The position numbers and the translations under genes were made by a program. A model generated the notes under the pieces. That model had not been told where the DNA came from. It saw only the letters and a list, made by a program, of their open reading frames with translations, and searched no databases. From Alphaproteobacteria bacterium (GTDB lineage: Bacteria; Pseudomonadota; Alphaproteobacteria; Caulobacterales; Maricaulaceae), in contig JANSXV010000007.1 in NCBI GenBank assembly GCA_024742735.1, forward strand, positions 58,493-122,492: 64,000 nucleotides of DNA, written 5' to 3'. Shown in pieces: positions 43,036-52,702 of this stretch (its first letter is position 1; every line of letters starts with the position of its first letter).

Positions 43036-46000
43036 ATGTCTGGCATTTCGCAGTCAAATTCATTTTTCAAGTTTGCAAGGGCTGCCGGCGCTGCGGCGCT
43101 TGCCGCGCTGGGCGCGGCCGCCATCATGCCTTCCCCCGGCCACGCGGCGACCGCGACCACTCCGAATGTCAGCGCCGGGGCGACCGGGAACTGCGTCTCC
43201 ACCGCCACCTCCTATAATGGCGGCTTCACGCTGACCTATCAGACCACGGACCTGTCCGCGGGCATCTTCACCTCGGGCGGGCCATCAGACATGGTCGCGC
43301 TCTATCTGGTGGACTCCTCAGGCGTCATCATCGGCGCTGACGCGATCGCGATCGCAACGGACGGGACCTATTGGAGCGCCCCTCAGGGCGGTGCGGGCAC
43401 GGGGCCGTTTCCGGTGTCCGTCACCCAGCAGCCGACCGCCGGGAACGCCCAGTACATCATCGAGGACGAAGCGCAGTCGACCTTCACGACGGCGCAGAGC
43501 GTGGGCTCGACCTATGTCAGCAGCAATCAGATCGCCAGCGCGTCCTTTGATCCGGTGGCTCTGAACCCGAACTGCCAGACCGCCGTAGACACGACTCCCC
43601 CGAACGTGACTTCGATCTCGCTGCTGGGTTCGCCGGCGGCGAACGCGGCGAGCGTGAATTTCCTCGTCCAGTTTGATGAGCCGGTCTCGAACGTTTCGCC
43701 GGGTGATTTCGGCGTAAACGTCGTCAGCGGGACGCCGACCCTTCAGAACCTCGCGGTCACCGGCACGACGCCGGACACCGCGACGCTGACAGTGACGACG
43801 ACCGACGGTACGGCGGGCGAGTTCTCGATCACGCTGAATGCGAACACCGATATCGTGGATGCCGCCGGCAACGGGAACGGGACCAACGGTTTCGTTCCGG
43901 CCTTTACAGGAGGGCAAACGCACACGGTCGACCGGGTCGGTCCGCAGCTGGTTTCTGTGACGCGGAACTTCCCGGCGAACCAGACGATCGGCAGCGGGCA
44001 GTCGAATGTCGGCTTTACAATGACGTTCGACGAGGCTGTCAGCCTTGCTTCGGCGGCGAATGGCGACTTCGTCGTCGTGCCGGTCGGCCTGCTCAGCAAC
44101 GTCTCAGGCTCGGTGTTGCTAGTCCAGCAGCCCTCTGCGGCCAATGAGCTTCTAGTCGTGCTCGGTAACCTGTCCGGCCAGGGTGAGTTTACCGTCGAGA
44201 TCACCGGCGACATTGATGATGCGCTCGGCAATACGTCGACGGCTTCAACGGCGACTGGAACGGTGGAGACCTTCATCCGGGACTCTGTCGCGCCCTCCGG
44301 CTATACGATCGCCTTCGACCAATCCGCTTACAGCGCCGCAGCGGCGTCCAACGCCTCGGTGACATTCGCCGGCGCCGAGGTCGGTACGACCTACTCGCTC
44401 ACCATCACCAGTGATAATGGCGGCACGCCTGTCACGGCGACCGGCACGATTGTGACCGCGGCCGACCAGATCACCGGTCTGAACCTGACCGGGCTGAATG
44501 ACGGGACTCTGACCGTCTCCGTGACCCTTCAGGACGCCGCCGGCAATACCGGCGCGGCGGTCACAGATACGGCGATCAAGAGCCTGTCCGCTCCGCCGCC
44601 CTTCTCCATCGCGTTCTCGCCTTCCGCCATTCCGGCTGGCGGCGTGTCCACGCTCACGCACACCATCGATAACTCAACCGGCGCCGGCGCGGTGTCGGCC
44701 CTGGACTTCACCCACGCCCTGCCGGCCGGGATGGACGTCGCAGCGACCCCCAACGCCTCCACTACGTGCACGGGCGGTACCGTGACAGCCGCAGCAGGCG
44801 GCGGCTCCGTCGCCTATACCGGCGGCTCGGTGAGCGCCAACGCGTCCTGTGCGGTCACCGTGGATGTGACCAGCGCGACCCCCGGGACGCTTTCGGCGAC
44901 CACCGGAGACCTGACGTCGGCAGCGGGCAATAGCGGCACGGCGAGCGGATCGTTGACGGTCAATGCGCCGACCTTGTCGATCAGCAATGCGACCCTGTCG
45001 GAATCCGGATCCAACATGGTTTTCAGCGTCACGCTGTCCGCGGCGATCGCGTCGCCGGTGACGTTTGATTTCGCGACGGCCGATGTGACGGCCACGGCCG
45101 GGACTGACTATCAGACCACGACGAACGGCAATTACACGATCCCGGCCGGTGTCACTCAGCTCAATGTCGGCGTTCCGATCACTGACGATGGCCTGGATGA
45201 AGATGACGAGACCTTCACGGTCACGATCTCGAACCCGACCAACGCCACCCTGGCTACGGCCAGTGGAACCGGCACAATCACCGATGATGATCCCACGCCG
45301 AGCCTCGATATCGCCAGCGCATTGACAGTCAGCGAGACCGGGGGCTCTGCAACGATTGCTGTGGATCTCTCCACGGCCTCAGGGCGCACCGTCACTGTCG
45401 ATTTCGCCACGAGCAACGGTACGGCGACTTCGGGCGACGATTACACGGCGACGTCGGGCACGCTCACCTTCGCGCCGGGCGATACGTCGGAAACTGTAAC
45501 TGTTTCGATCCTCGACGACGGCCTGAGCGAGGGATCGGAGCAATTCACGGTCGCGCTCTCCAATGCGTCGAACGCCACGATCGGCACGGCATCGAGCACG
45601 GTCAGCATTACGGACGACGAGCCCTTCCCGGCGCTGGCCATCTCAGATGTGACCGTCTCCGAGGCGGACCTGGCGGCGACATTCACAGTGACCCTCTCGA
45701 TCGCCAGCGCGAACACGATCACGACCGATGTGCAGACCGTCGATGGGACGGCGACGGCGGGTGACGACTACACCGCTACCACCACGAGCCTGACCTTTGC
45801 GCCGAACGAAACCAGCAAACTGGTGTCGGTTCCGCTGCTGGGTGACGCGATCGACGAAGCCGATGAGACTTTCGAGGCGCTTCTGGTCAATAATTTCGGC
45901 GCAACGCTGGCCGACTTCCGCGGCGAGGCGACCATCCAGGATGACGATGCGGCGCCGAGCCTGTCCATCGACGATGTGACCGTCGCCGAAGGCGCAGGGA

Positions 46001-49000
46001 CGGGGACGTTTACGGTTTCGCTGTCTGCAGTCTCCGGCCGGGAGATCACCGTGGATTACACCACGGCCGACGGAACGGCGCTGGCCGGTTCCGATTACGC
46101 CGCCGGCGCCGGTACGGTGACGATTCCCGCCGGCTCTCCTTCGGCCACGATCGCAGTCTCGATCACCGAAGATGCGCTCGACGAGAACACCGAGACGTTC
46201 ACGGTCGATCTGTCCAACGCCACCAATGCGTCCATCGCCGACGCTTCGGGCGAAGCGTCCATCACTGACAATGACGCACCGCCGGCCTTGTCGGTCGATG
46301 ATGTGGCGTTGGCCGAAGGTGATTCCGGAGCGACGACTTTCACCTTCACGGTGAGCCTCGATGCTCCGTCCGCTCTCCCGATCACAGTCGAGGCCAGTAC
46401 GGCCGATGGCACGGCGGTTGCGCCAAGCGACTACACGGCGATCACCGGGCAATCGGTCTCGTTCGCCCCGGGCGTCACGTCTCAAACAGTCGATGTGACG
46501 GTCAATGGCGACGCGACAATCGAGCCGTCCGAGGACTTCACGCTGAACCTGTCCAACCCTTCCAATGCGACCATCGCGGACGGAACCGGTACGGGCACGA
46601 TCCAGGACGATGACAGCCTTCCCGTCCTCGCTATCAACAGCGCGACCCTGTCTGAAAGCGGGACGAACATGGTGTTCGCCGTGACGCTGTCCTACGCGGT
46701 CCCGACCCCGGTCACGTTCGACTTCGCGACGGCGGACGTGACGGCGACGGCCGGCGTGGACTATTCGACGATCACGAACGGCAACTACACCATCCCGGCC
46801 AATGTCACCCAGCTCAATGTGGGTGTGCCGGTCACCGATGATGTGCTGGATGAGGACGACGAGACCTTCACGGTCACGATCTCCAATGCGGTCGGGGCCG
46901 CCATCGGAACGGCCAGCGGGACCGGCACGATCACCGATGATGATCCCACGCCGTCGCTCTCCATCGACGATATCGCCCTGGCTGAGGGCGACAGTGGAAC
47001 CGTCGACTTCACCTTCACCGTCACGCTCAGCGCGGCTTCGGGCCGGACTGTCACCGTCGACGTGGACACGGCTGACCAGACGGCGACCGCCGGCACGGAC
47101 TACGCTGCGGTCACCGGTCAGACCCTGACGTTCACGCCAGGTCAGACGGCGCAGACCGTCACGGTGACGGTGAACGGCGACGCGACGCCGGAGTCCACCG
47201 AGACCTTCGAAGTGAATCTGTCCAACGCGGTCAACGCCACGATCTCTGACGCGACCGGGCTTGGCACGATCCAGGACGATGACAGCGTGCCGGTCGGCTA
47301 TGCCGTCGCCTTTGACGACACGGTCTACAACGCCGCCGAGGCGACCCAGCTCGGGCTCGATGTCACCGGCGCCACGATCGGCGCGACGTATGACTACACG
47401 ATCTCCGATCAGTCGAGCGGCAGCGTCACGGGCAGCGGCGCGGTTACGGCGGCGGTGTTCACCCTGTCCAACATCGACGTTTCATCCCTGGCCGACGGTC
47501 AGCTGGACGTCTCCTTGACGCTGAGCAACGCCAATGGCGCGGGCGCAGCGGCCACGGACAGCGCGACGCTTGATGCAACCGCCCCGGTCGCTCTCGCCTT
47601 CGCCCGGCAGACGCCTGCCGCGGCGACGACGAGCGACGACACGCTGGTCTATGCGATCACCTTCGACGGCGCCGTCCTGAACGTAACGTCCGATGACTTC
47701 GCCATCACCGGAACCACCGCGACCGGCGTTCTGGCGGGCTCCGGCTCCAGCTACACGCTGACGCTCTCGGGCGGTGATCTGGCGAGCCTCAACGGTACGG
47801 TCGGCATCGACCTGGCGTCGGGTCAGGATATCGCTGACGCCGCGGGCAATCCGCTCTCCGGAACGGAGCCTGCAACCGACGAGACCTACGCTGTGACCAA
47901 TGATGTGACGGCGCCGGTTCTGCTGTCGGTGCTGCGCCAGTCGCCTGCTGCGGCAGACATCAACGGCTCGGTGACCAGCGTGACCTTCCGCTTCACCTTT
48001 GACGAGGATCTCAGTGCGACACCGGCTGTGTCGGATATCGGAACCAGTATCGGCGTCGTCGCCAGCGTCACGCCGGTGACCGGGTCCAGCGTCTTCGACG
48101 TGGTCATCAGCTCCATCTCGGGCGATGTGATCGTCCAGGCCGGCGTTGTCGGGACCGTCGAGGACCTCTCGGGTAACTCCGTCACGGCCCCTGTCGCCCA
48201 GACCTCCGAGCAGTACACCCGTGATGGAACGGCTCCGAGCCTTACGATCCTGAGCCTGTTCACGGGCACGGTGAACGCGCCCTTCCAGGTGACGTTCAGC
48301 TTTGACGAGCCGGTGACCGGCTTTGGCCTCGGCGACATCGCTGTGGGCAACGGCTCGGCGTCGAACTTCGCAGGGTCCGGTTCCAGCTACACCGCTGACA
48401 TCACGCCGGCCGCCGACGGGGCTGTGACGGTCGATGTGGCCGCCGCCGCCGCGCAGGATGCTGCGGGCAATGACAGCCAGGCTGCGACCCAGTTCTCCAT
48501 CAATGCCGATGTGACCGACCCGACCGTGACCCTGGCCACTACGGCGACAAATCCTGTCGCCGGGCCCTTCCCGCTGACCATCACGTTCAGCGAGGACGTG
48601 GTGTCCTTCACGGCCAGCGACCTGGTCATCACAAACGGATCGGTCGTTAACTTCCTCGGCGTCGGCCCGAACAACACCTACACCGCAGAAATCGCTCCGA
48701 CGGGTGACGGTGTGGTGACGGTCGATCTTCCGGCGAATGCCGCTGAAGACCTGGCCGGCAACGGCAACGTGGCTGCAACCCAGTTCTCGATCGTGGCGGA
48801 CACCGCGCCGCCGGCTGTTGCGATCAGCACCAGCTCGACCGGACCGGTCAGCGCAGCCTTCCCTGTCACCTTCACCTTCAACGAAGCTGTGACCGGCTTC
48901 ACCGCGGGTGATGTGACGGTGGGCAACGGCACGCTGTCGAACTTCGCGGGCTCTGGTGCGGTTTACACCGCCGACGTGACGCCGGGCGCTGACGGTCCTG

Positions 49001-52000
49001 TGACGGTGGATGTGGCTGCCAACGTAGCGATCGACATCGCGTCGAACGGCAACACCGCCGCGTCCCAGTTCTCCATCGACGCGGACCTGACGGCTCCGAG
49101 CCTTACGATCCTGAGCCTGTTCACGGGCACGGTGAACGCGCCCTTCCAGGTGACGTTCAGCTTTGACGAGCCGGTGACCGGCTTTGGCCTCGGCGACGTC
49201 GTTGTGGGCAACGGCTCGGCGTCGAACTTCGCAGGGTCCGGTTCCAGCTACACCGCTGACATCACGCCGGCCGCCGACGGGACTGTGACGGTCGATGTGG
49301 CCGCCGCCGCCGCGCAGGATGCTGCGGGCAATGACAGCCAGGCTGCGACACAGTTCTCCATCAATGCCGATGTGACTCGTCCGGATACAACCCTGACAAC
49401 CACGTCTCTCGGTGTGGTCAACGGGGCCTATCAGGTCACCATCACCTTCACCGAGCCTGTCACTTCATTCGGTCTCTCCGGGGTTCAGGTGACCAATGGC
49501 GTAGCGTCCAACTTCGCGGGTTCCGGTGCGGTCTACACTGTGGACATCACCCCTGCGGCTGATGGCGCAGTCCTGGTGGACGTGCCTGAGAACGTCGCTG
49601 AAGACTCTGCGGGCAACGGCAACCTCGCCGCAGCTCAGCTGTCGACCACAGCTGATGTCACGGCCCCCGGTCTGACGTTGACCACGACAGTGTCTGCTCC
49701 GGTCAGCGCGGCCTTCCCTGTCACCTTCACCTTCACCGAGGCTGTGACCGGCTTCGCGGCGGGTGACGTGACGGTAGGCAACGGCACGCTGTCGAACTTT
49801 GCGGGATCGGGTGCGGTGTACACCGCCGACGTGACCCCCGCTGCGAGCGGAGCCGTCACGGTTGACGTCGCCGCCAATGCCGCCGAGGACGTCGCGGGTA
49901 ACGGCAATACGGCGGCCACCCAGCTTTCCGTCACCGCTGACACCGAGGCTCCGAGCCTGACGATTGGTGTCCCGGGTGCGCAGGTCACGGGTGCGTTCAC
50001 CGCCACGTTCGACTTCTCCGAGCCCGTCACCGGCTTTGATATCGGCGATATCGTGGTCACCAATGGCGCCGCCGCGACCCTGACGGGATCGGGCGACGCG
50101 TACACGGTGACGGTCACCCCGGCCTCGCTGGGAACCGTGACGGTCGCCGTCGCGGCAGGCGCAGCTCAGGATGCAGCCGGAAACGGCAGCGATGCGGCGT
50201 CGGCCTCAACTAGCGCTGTCTCCAGCTCCAACCCTGTCAGCCTGACCGTTGCTGGAAACGTCACCGATCCCACGACCGTGAACGGCGATACGTCCATAAC
50301 CAACCCGGGTTCGGACCCGCTGCCGTTCAGCGCCAGCGCCGACGTGAACTGGCTGGACGTATCTCCCAATGCCGGGACGGTTCCTTCGCTCGGCTCGGTG
50401 TCGCTGAACATCGCGACCAACACCAATGTCTTCCTGTTGGCGCCGGGCAACTACCAGGGCTTCGTCACGGTGGTCGTCGGTTCCGGGAGCTCCTCGACCA
50501 ACGGGGCCATGACGACCCAGCTTGCCCCGCCCAGCGCGACCGTCATCACCACGGTTCTGGTGAACGTGGTGGTGCAGCCTCGAACCGGAGACATCCAGCT
50601 CATCGCGACGACCCCGGGCGGTGTTTCGGGGGATGCAAGCTTCACCTACGCCTCGGATATCCTTGCGTTCGACGGGCTGACGCTGACGACCAGCGGCGGA
50701 TCGGCGAGCGTGTCCGAGCCGAATGTGGTGAACGGCACGTACGTGATCACCCAGAGTGCTCCGGCTGGCTGGCGTGTGGAGTCGATCAGCTGCGCCGGTG
50801 ATGTGGATGGAGGCTCGACCTTCAATCCGGACACAGGGTCGGCGACCATCGACCTGGATGCCGGCGAGAGCCTGGTTTGCACCTTCGCAAACGTTCGCGA
50901 CGAGGATGCTGTCCGGATCGCGACCCAGCGCGCCATCTACAACTTCATGGCGCGCCGGGCGGACCGTCTGGTGGAGGCCGCTCCGGACCTGCACCGCCGG
51001 TTCAGCGAGCGTGAAGCCACCGAACGCGGCGCCTTCCAGGCTGATGTGAACGGAGGCCGCTACACCATGGCGCTCACCGGTTCGCTGTCCGGCCTGCGCA
51101 ACGCGGCGGCTCAGAACCAGGCTCCGGGCGTCTATAATCCGGAAAGCCCGTTCGCCCAGAACTGGGATGTCTGGTTCGCCGCTGAAGCGGCCGGTGTCCG
51201 CGACGACAGGGCCGGGGACGATGTGGAGAGCGACTTCGCGGTGGTTCAGCTGGGCCTCGACTACCTTGTATCCGACCGTCTGATCGTAGGCGTGTTGGCT
51301 CAGTATGACTGGATGGACGAGCGGTCCTCGGAGGTGTTCTCGAACGCCGGCGCCACGCTGGGCGCACAGGTCGAGGGCGAAGGCTGGATGGCCGGCCCGT
51401 ACGCCATCTGGCGCGTCCGTGATGCGCTTACTCTGGATGTGCTCGCCCTCTATGGCGGCTCGGACAATACGGTCAATCCGCTCGGCTTCTATGAAGATGA
51501 TTTCGAAACGGATCGCTTCATGCTGCGGGCCAATCTGACCGGCGAGCTTCGCTCGGGCGCCTGGCGTCTGCGCCCTCAGGTGGGCATCACCCACTATGAG
51601 GAGACCCAGACCGCCTACACAGACAGCCTGGGACTCTCCATTCCTGAGCAGAGCCTTACGCTGGGCAGGCTTCGGGCAGGCCCTGAGGTCGCCTGGCGCG
51701 ACGAGTACGAGGATGGCGGCTATCTTGAGCTGACCAGCCGGATCCAGGCGCTTTGGGACTACGACCCGGCCGACCTGATCAACGAAGCGGGTCTGCTGAC
51801 CAGCGGGAATGATGATCTGCGCGCCGATGCCCGGTTCGGACTGGCCCGCAGGTTCGGGTCAGGGATGAGCCTGCGCCTTGAAGCGGGCTTCTCCGGGCTC
51901 GGAGTCGGTGACTTCGAAGCCACGACGGGCCGGTTCGAGATCCGCATTCCCTTTGGTGGCTCGGGCCGTCCGGGGGCTGGCTCGCCCCTGGCGGAGAGCC

Positions 52001-52113
52001 AGTCCGCACTCACCTGCGAAAACCCCGCAGGAGACGGGTTCGCGCTGGCGGCGGGGATCACGACGCAGTGCGCTTCGCAACCAGGGCTGGGGGACATGGC
52101 TTCCCATCAGTAA
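43036..52113 (+). CDS. Giant autotransporter with Calx-beta and Ig-like repeats
   Basis: This 3,025-residue protein has a long signal peptide (to about residue 38, PGHAA) and an N-terminal domain of about 150 residues bounded by two Cys (GNCVST and NPNCQT). Ig-like domains of the TPPxV type and a DUF11-like part (about 515-640) follow. Seven Calx-beta repeats (about 645-1418) show VSEG/VAEG, GTDY and DExxETF motifs with DDD ends. A run of Ig-like repeats (about 1510-2390) carries FDEPVTGF and ADVTAP units. Next come a BACON-like segment (about 2400-2480), a segment with an SxxCAGD/CTFANV Cys pair (about 2515-2620), and an autotransporter beta-barrel (about 2700-2975) ending FEIRIPF. An unusual 50-residue tail with two Cys follows the barrel. 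The passenger is probably a Ca2+-binding surface adhesin. Confidence 0.9.
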   Translation: MSGISQSNSFFKFARAAGAAALAALGAAAIMPSPGHAATATTPNVSAGATGNCVSTATSYNGGFTLTYQTTDLSAGIFTSGGPSDMVALYLVDSSGVIIGADAIAIATDGTYWSAPQGGAGTGPFPVSVTQQPTAGNAQYIIEDEAQSTFTTAQSVGSTYVSSNQIASASFDPVALNPNCQTAVDTTPPNVTSISLLGSPAANAASVNFLVQFDEPVSNVSPGDFGVNVVSGTPTLQNLAVTGTTPDTATLTVTTTDGTAGEFSITLNANTDIVDAAGNGNGTNGFVPAFTGGQTHTVDRVGPQLVSVTRNFPANQTIGSGQSNVGFTMTFDEAVSLASAANGDFVVVPVGLLSNVSGSVLLVQQPSAANELLVVLGNLSGQGEFTVEITGDIDDALGNTSTASTATGTVETFIRDSVAPSGYTIAFDQSAYSAAAASNASVTFAGAEVGTTYSLTITSDNGGTPVTATGTIVTAADQITGLNLTGLNDGTLTVSVTLQDAAGNTGAAVTDTAIKSLSAPPPFSIAFSPSAIPAGGVSTLTHTIDNSTGAGAVSALDFTHALPAGMDVAATPNASTTCTGGTVTAAAGGGSVAYTGGSVSANASCAVTVDVTSATPGTLSATTGDLTSAAGNSGTASGSLTVNAPTLSISNATLSESGSNMVFSVTLSAAIASPVTFDFATADVTATAGTDYQTTTNGNYTIPAGVTQLNVGVPITDDGLDEDDETFTVTISNPTNATLATASGTGTITDDDPTPSLDIASALTVSETGGSATIAVDLSTASGRTVTVDFATSNGTATSGDDYTATSGTLTFAPGDTSETVTVSILDDGLSEGSEQFTVALSNASNATIGTASSTVSITDDEPFPALAISDVTVSEADLAATFTVTLSIASANTITTDVQTVDGTATAGDDYTATTTSLTFAPNETSKLVSVPLLGDAIDEADETFEALLVNNFGATLADFRGEATIQDDDAAPSLSIDDVTVAEGAGTGTFTVSLSAVSGREITVDYTTADGTALAGSDYAAGAGTVTIPAGSPSATIAVSITEDALDENTETFTVDLSNATNASIADASGEASITDNDAPPALSVDDVALAEGDSGATTFTFTVSLDAPSALPITVEASTADGTAVAPSDYTAITGQSVSFAPGVTSQTVDVTVNGDATIEPSEDFTLNLSNPSNATIADGTGTGTIQDDDSLPVLAINSATLSESGTNMVFAVTLSYAVPTPVTFDFATADVTATAGVDYSTITNGNYTIPANVTQLNVGVPVTDDVLDEDDETFTVTISNAVGAAIGTASGTGTITDDDPTPSLSIDDIALAEGDSGTVDFTFTVTLSAASGRTVTVDVDTADQTATAGTDYAAVTGQTLTFTPGQTAQTVTVTVNGDATPESTETFEVNLSNAVNATISDATGLGTIQDDDSVPVGYAVAFDDTVYNAAEATQLGLDVTGATIGATYDYTISDQSSGSVTGSGAVTAAVFTLSNIDVSSLADGQLDVSLTLSNANGAGAAATDSATLDATAPVALAFARQTPAAATTSDDTLVYAITFDGAVLNVTSDDFAITGTTATGVLAGSGSSYTLTLSGGDLASLNGTVGIDLASGQDIADAAGNPLSGTEPATDETYAVTNDVTAPVLLSVLRQSPAAADINGSVTSVTFRFTFDEDLSATPAVSDIGTSIGVVASVTPVTGSSVFDVVISSISGDVIVQAGVVGTVEDLSGNSVTAPVAQTSEQYTRDGTAPSLTILSLFTGTVNAPFQVTFSFDEPVTGFGLGDIAVGNGSASNFAGSGSSYTADITPAADGAVTVDVAAAAAQDAAGNDSQAATQFSINADVTDPTVTLATTATNPVAGPFPLTITFSEDVVSFTASDLVITNGSVVNFLGVGPNNTYTAEIAPTGDGVVTVDLPANAAEDLAGNGNVAATQFSIVADTAPPAVAISTSSTGPVSAAFPVTFTFNEAVTGFTAGDVTVGNGTLSNFAGSGAVYTADVTPGADGPVTVDVAANVAIDIASNGNTAASQFSIDADLTAPSLTILSLFTGTVNAPFQVTFSFDEPVTGFGLGDVVVGNGSASNFAGSGSSYTADITPAADGTVTVDVAAAAAQDAAGNDSQAATQFSINADVTRPDTTLTTTSLGVVNGAYQVTITFTEPVTSFGLSGVQVTNGVASNFAGSGAVYTVDITPAADGAVLVDVPENVAEDSAGNGNLAAAQLSTTADVTAPGLTLTTTVSAPVSAAFPVTFTFTEAVTGFAAGDVTVGNGTLSNFAGSGAVYTADVTPAASGAVTVDVAANAAEDVAGNGNTAATQLSVTADTEAPSLTIGVPGAQVTGAFTATFDFSEPVTGFDIGDIVVTNGAAATLTGSGDAYTVTVTPASLGTVTVAVAAGAAQDAAGNGSDAASASTSAVSSSNPVSLTVAGNVTDPTTVNGDTSITNPGSDPLPFSASADVNWLDVSPNAGTVPSLGSVSLNIATNTNVFLLAPGNYQGFVTVVVGSGSSSTNGAMTTQLAPPSATVITTVLVNVVVQPRTGDIQLIATTPGGVSGDASFTYASDILAFDGLTLTTSGGSASVSEPNVVNGTYVITQSAPAGWRVESISCAGDVDGGSTFNPDTGSATIDLDAGESLVCTFANVRDEDAVRIATQRAIYNFMARRADRLVEAAPDLHRRFSEREATERGAFQADVNGGRYTMALTGSLSGLRNAAAQNQAPGVYNPESPFAQNWDVWFAAEAAGVRDDRAGDDVESDFAVVQLGLDYLVSDRLIVGVLAQYDWMDERSSEVFSNAGATLGAQVEGEGWMAGPYAIWRVRDALTLDVLALYGGSDNTVNPLGFYEDDFETDRFMLRANLTGELRSGAWRLRPQVGITHYEETQTAYTDSLGLSIPEQSLTLGRLRAGPEVAWRDEYEDGGYLELTSRIQALWDYDPADLINEAGLLTSGNDDLRADARFGLARRFGSGMSLRLEAGFSGLGVGDFEATTGRFEIRIPFGGSGRPGAGSPLAESQSALTCENPAGDGFALAAGITTQCASQPGLGDMASHQ
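48229..48515 (+). repeat. Ig-like repeat unit, copy 1
   Basis: These 287 bases are nearly identical to 49090-49376 (offset 861 bases, 287 codons), encoding the APSLTILSLFTGTVN unit. Neighbouring Ig units are more diverged. Confidence 0.85.
49090..49376 (+). repeat. Ig-like repeat unit, copy 2
   Basis: Near-identical partner of 48229-48515; only a handful of base changes, most visibly GACATCGCT to GACGTCGTT. Confidence 0.85.
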
Positions 52114-52160
52114 CGGCTGTTCTGCAGAACCTTATCGGTCCTCAGAAACCACAGCCGTCG

Positions 52161-52192
52161 GAGCCTGCCGAAGTTGTCCCCTCGGCAGGCTC
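52161..52192 (+). terminator. Hairpin after giant autotransporter gene
   Basis: GAGCCTGCCGA and TCGGCAGGCTC form a perfect 11-base stem around a 10-base loop, 48 bases past the stop. There is no long T-run. Confidence 0.65.
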
Positions 52193-52632
52193 CATCTCGT
52201 TCACGGGCGCGCCTTGGCTGCGGCGCAGGCCCGCGGCCGTTGAAGGGACGGATGATTTCGCGTCCGCCATGGCCCAGGGTGTTCCCGAGGCCGTCATGGG
52301 CGGCCACGATAGAAACGCCGCCAGGTAAGGGCCCGGAACGCTGGACGGCTCATCTGGATCGCGGCGGGCGCGTTTCCCTTGAGACGGCGGTGAGCCTGTA
52401 AACCGCCGTAAAAGGGGCACAGCCCCCAGGCGTTCCGGGAAGACGAGCCCCGCATGGCGCCGCGCCTGAAGTCACCTGAAGCTGGCGAATGACAAGCACG
52501 CGGCGGCGCATGCTGTCATCGTAATTCTTGGCGCTGCTATCGTGCCGCTATCGTGGCCGCAAAGCTGGTGCGTCAGGCGCCGCCGCGACCATCGAGGGGG
52601 TTTCTGATTGAGGATGCTTCACAGAACGCAAC

Positions 52633-52664
52633 AGGGCGCGCCCGGCATCGGCCGGGCGCGCCCT
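52633..52664 (-). terminator. Hairpin after minus-strand coiled-coil gene
   Basis: AGGGCGCGCCCGGC and its exact complement form a 14-base stem with the four-base loop ATCG. It lies 39 bases past the stop of the gene ending at 52703. Confidence 0.7.
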
Positions 52665-52702
52665 GACGCTTCGACGAGGTCCCACCTGGGGACCGGTGCT
52701 GC

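Larger units (their letters stand above)
52114..52702. other. Intergenic region between convergent genes
   Basis: No protein-coding frame is convincing in these 589 bases. They hold a hairpin for each of the two convergent genes (listed separately); the part between 52200 and 52600 shows nothing I can identify. Confidence 0.5.
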
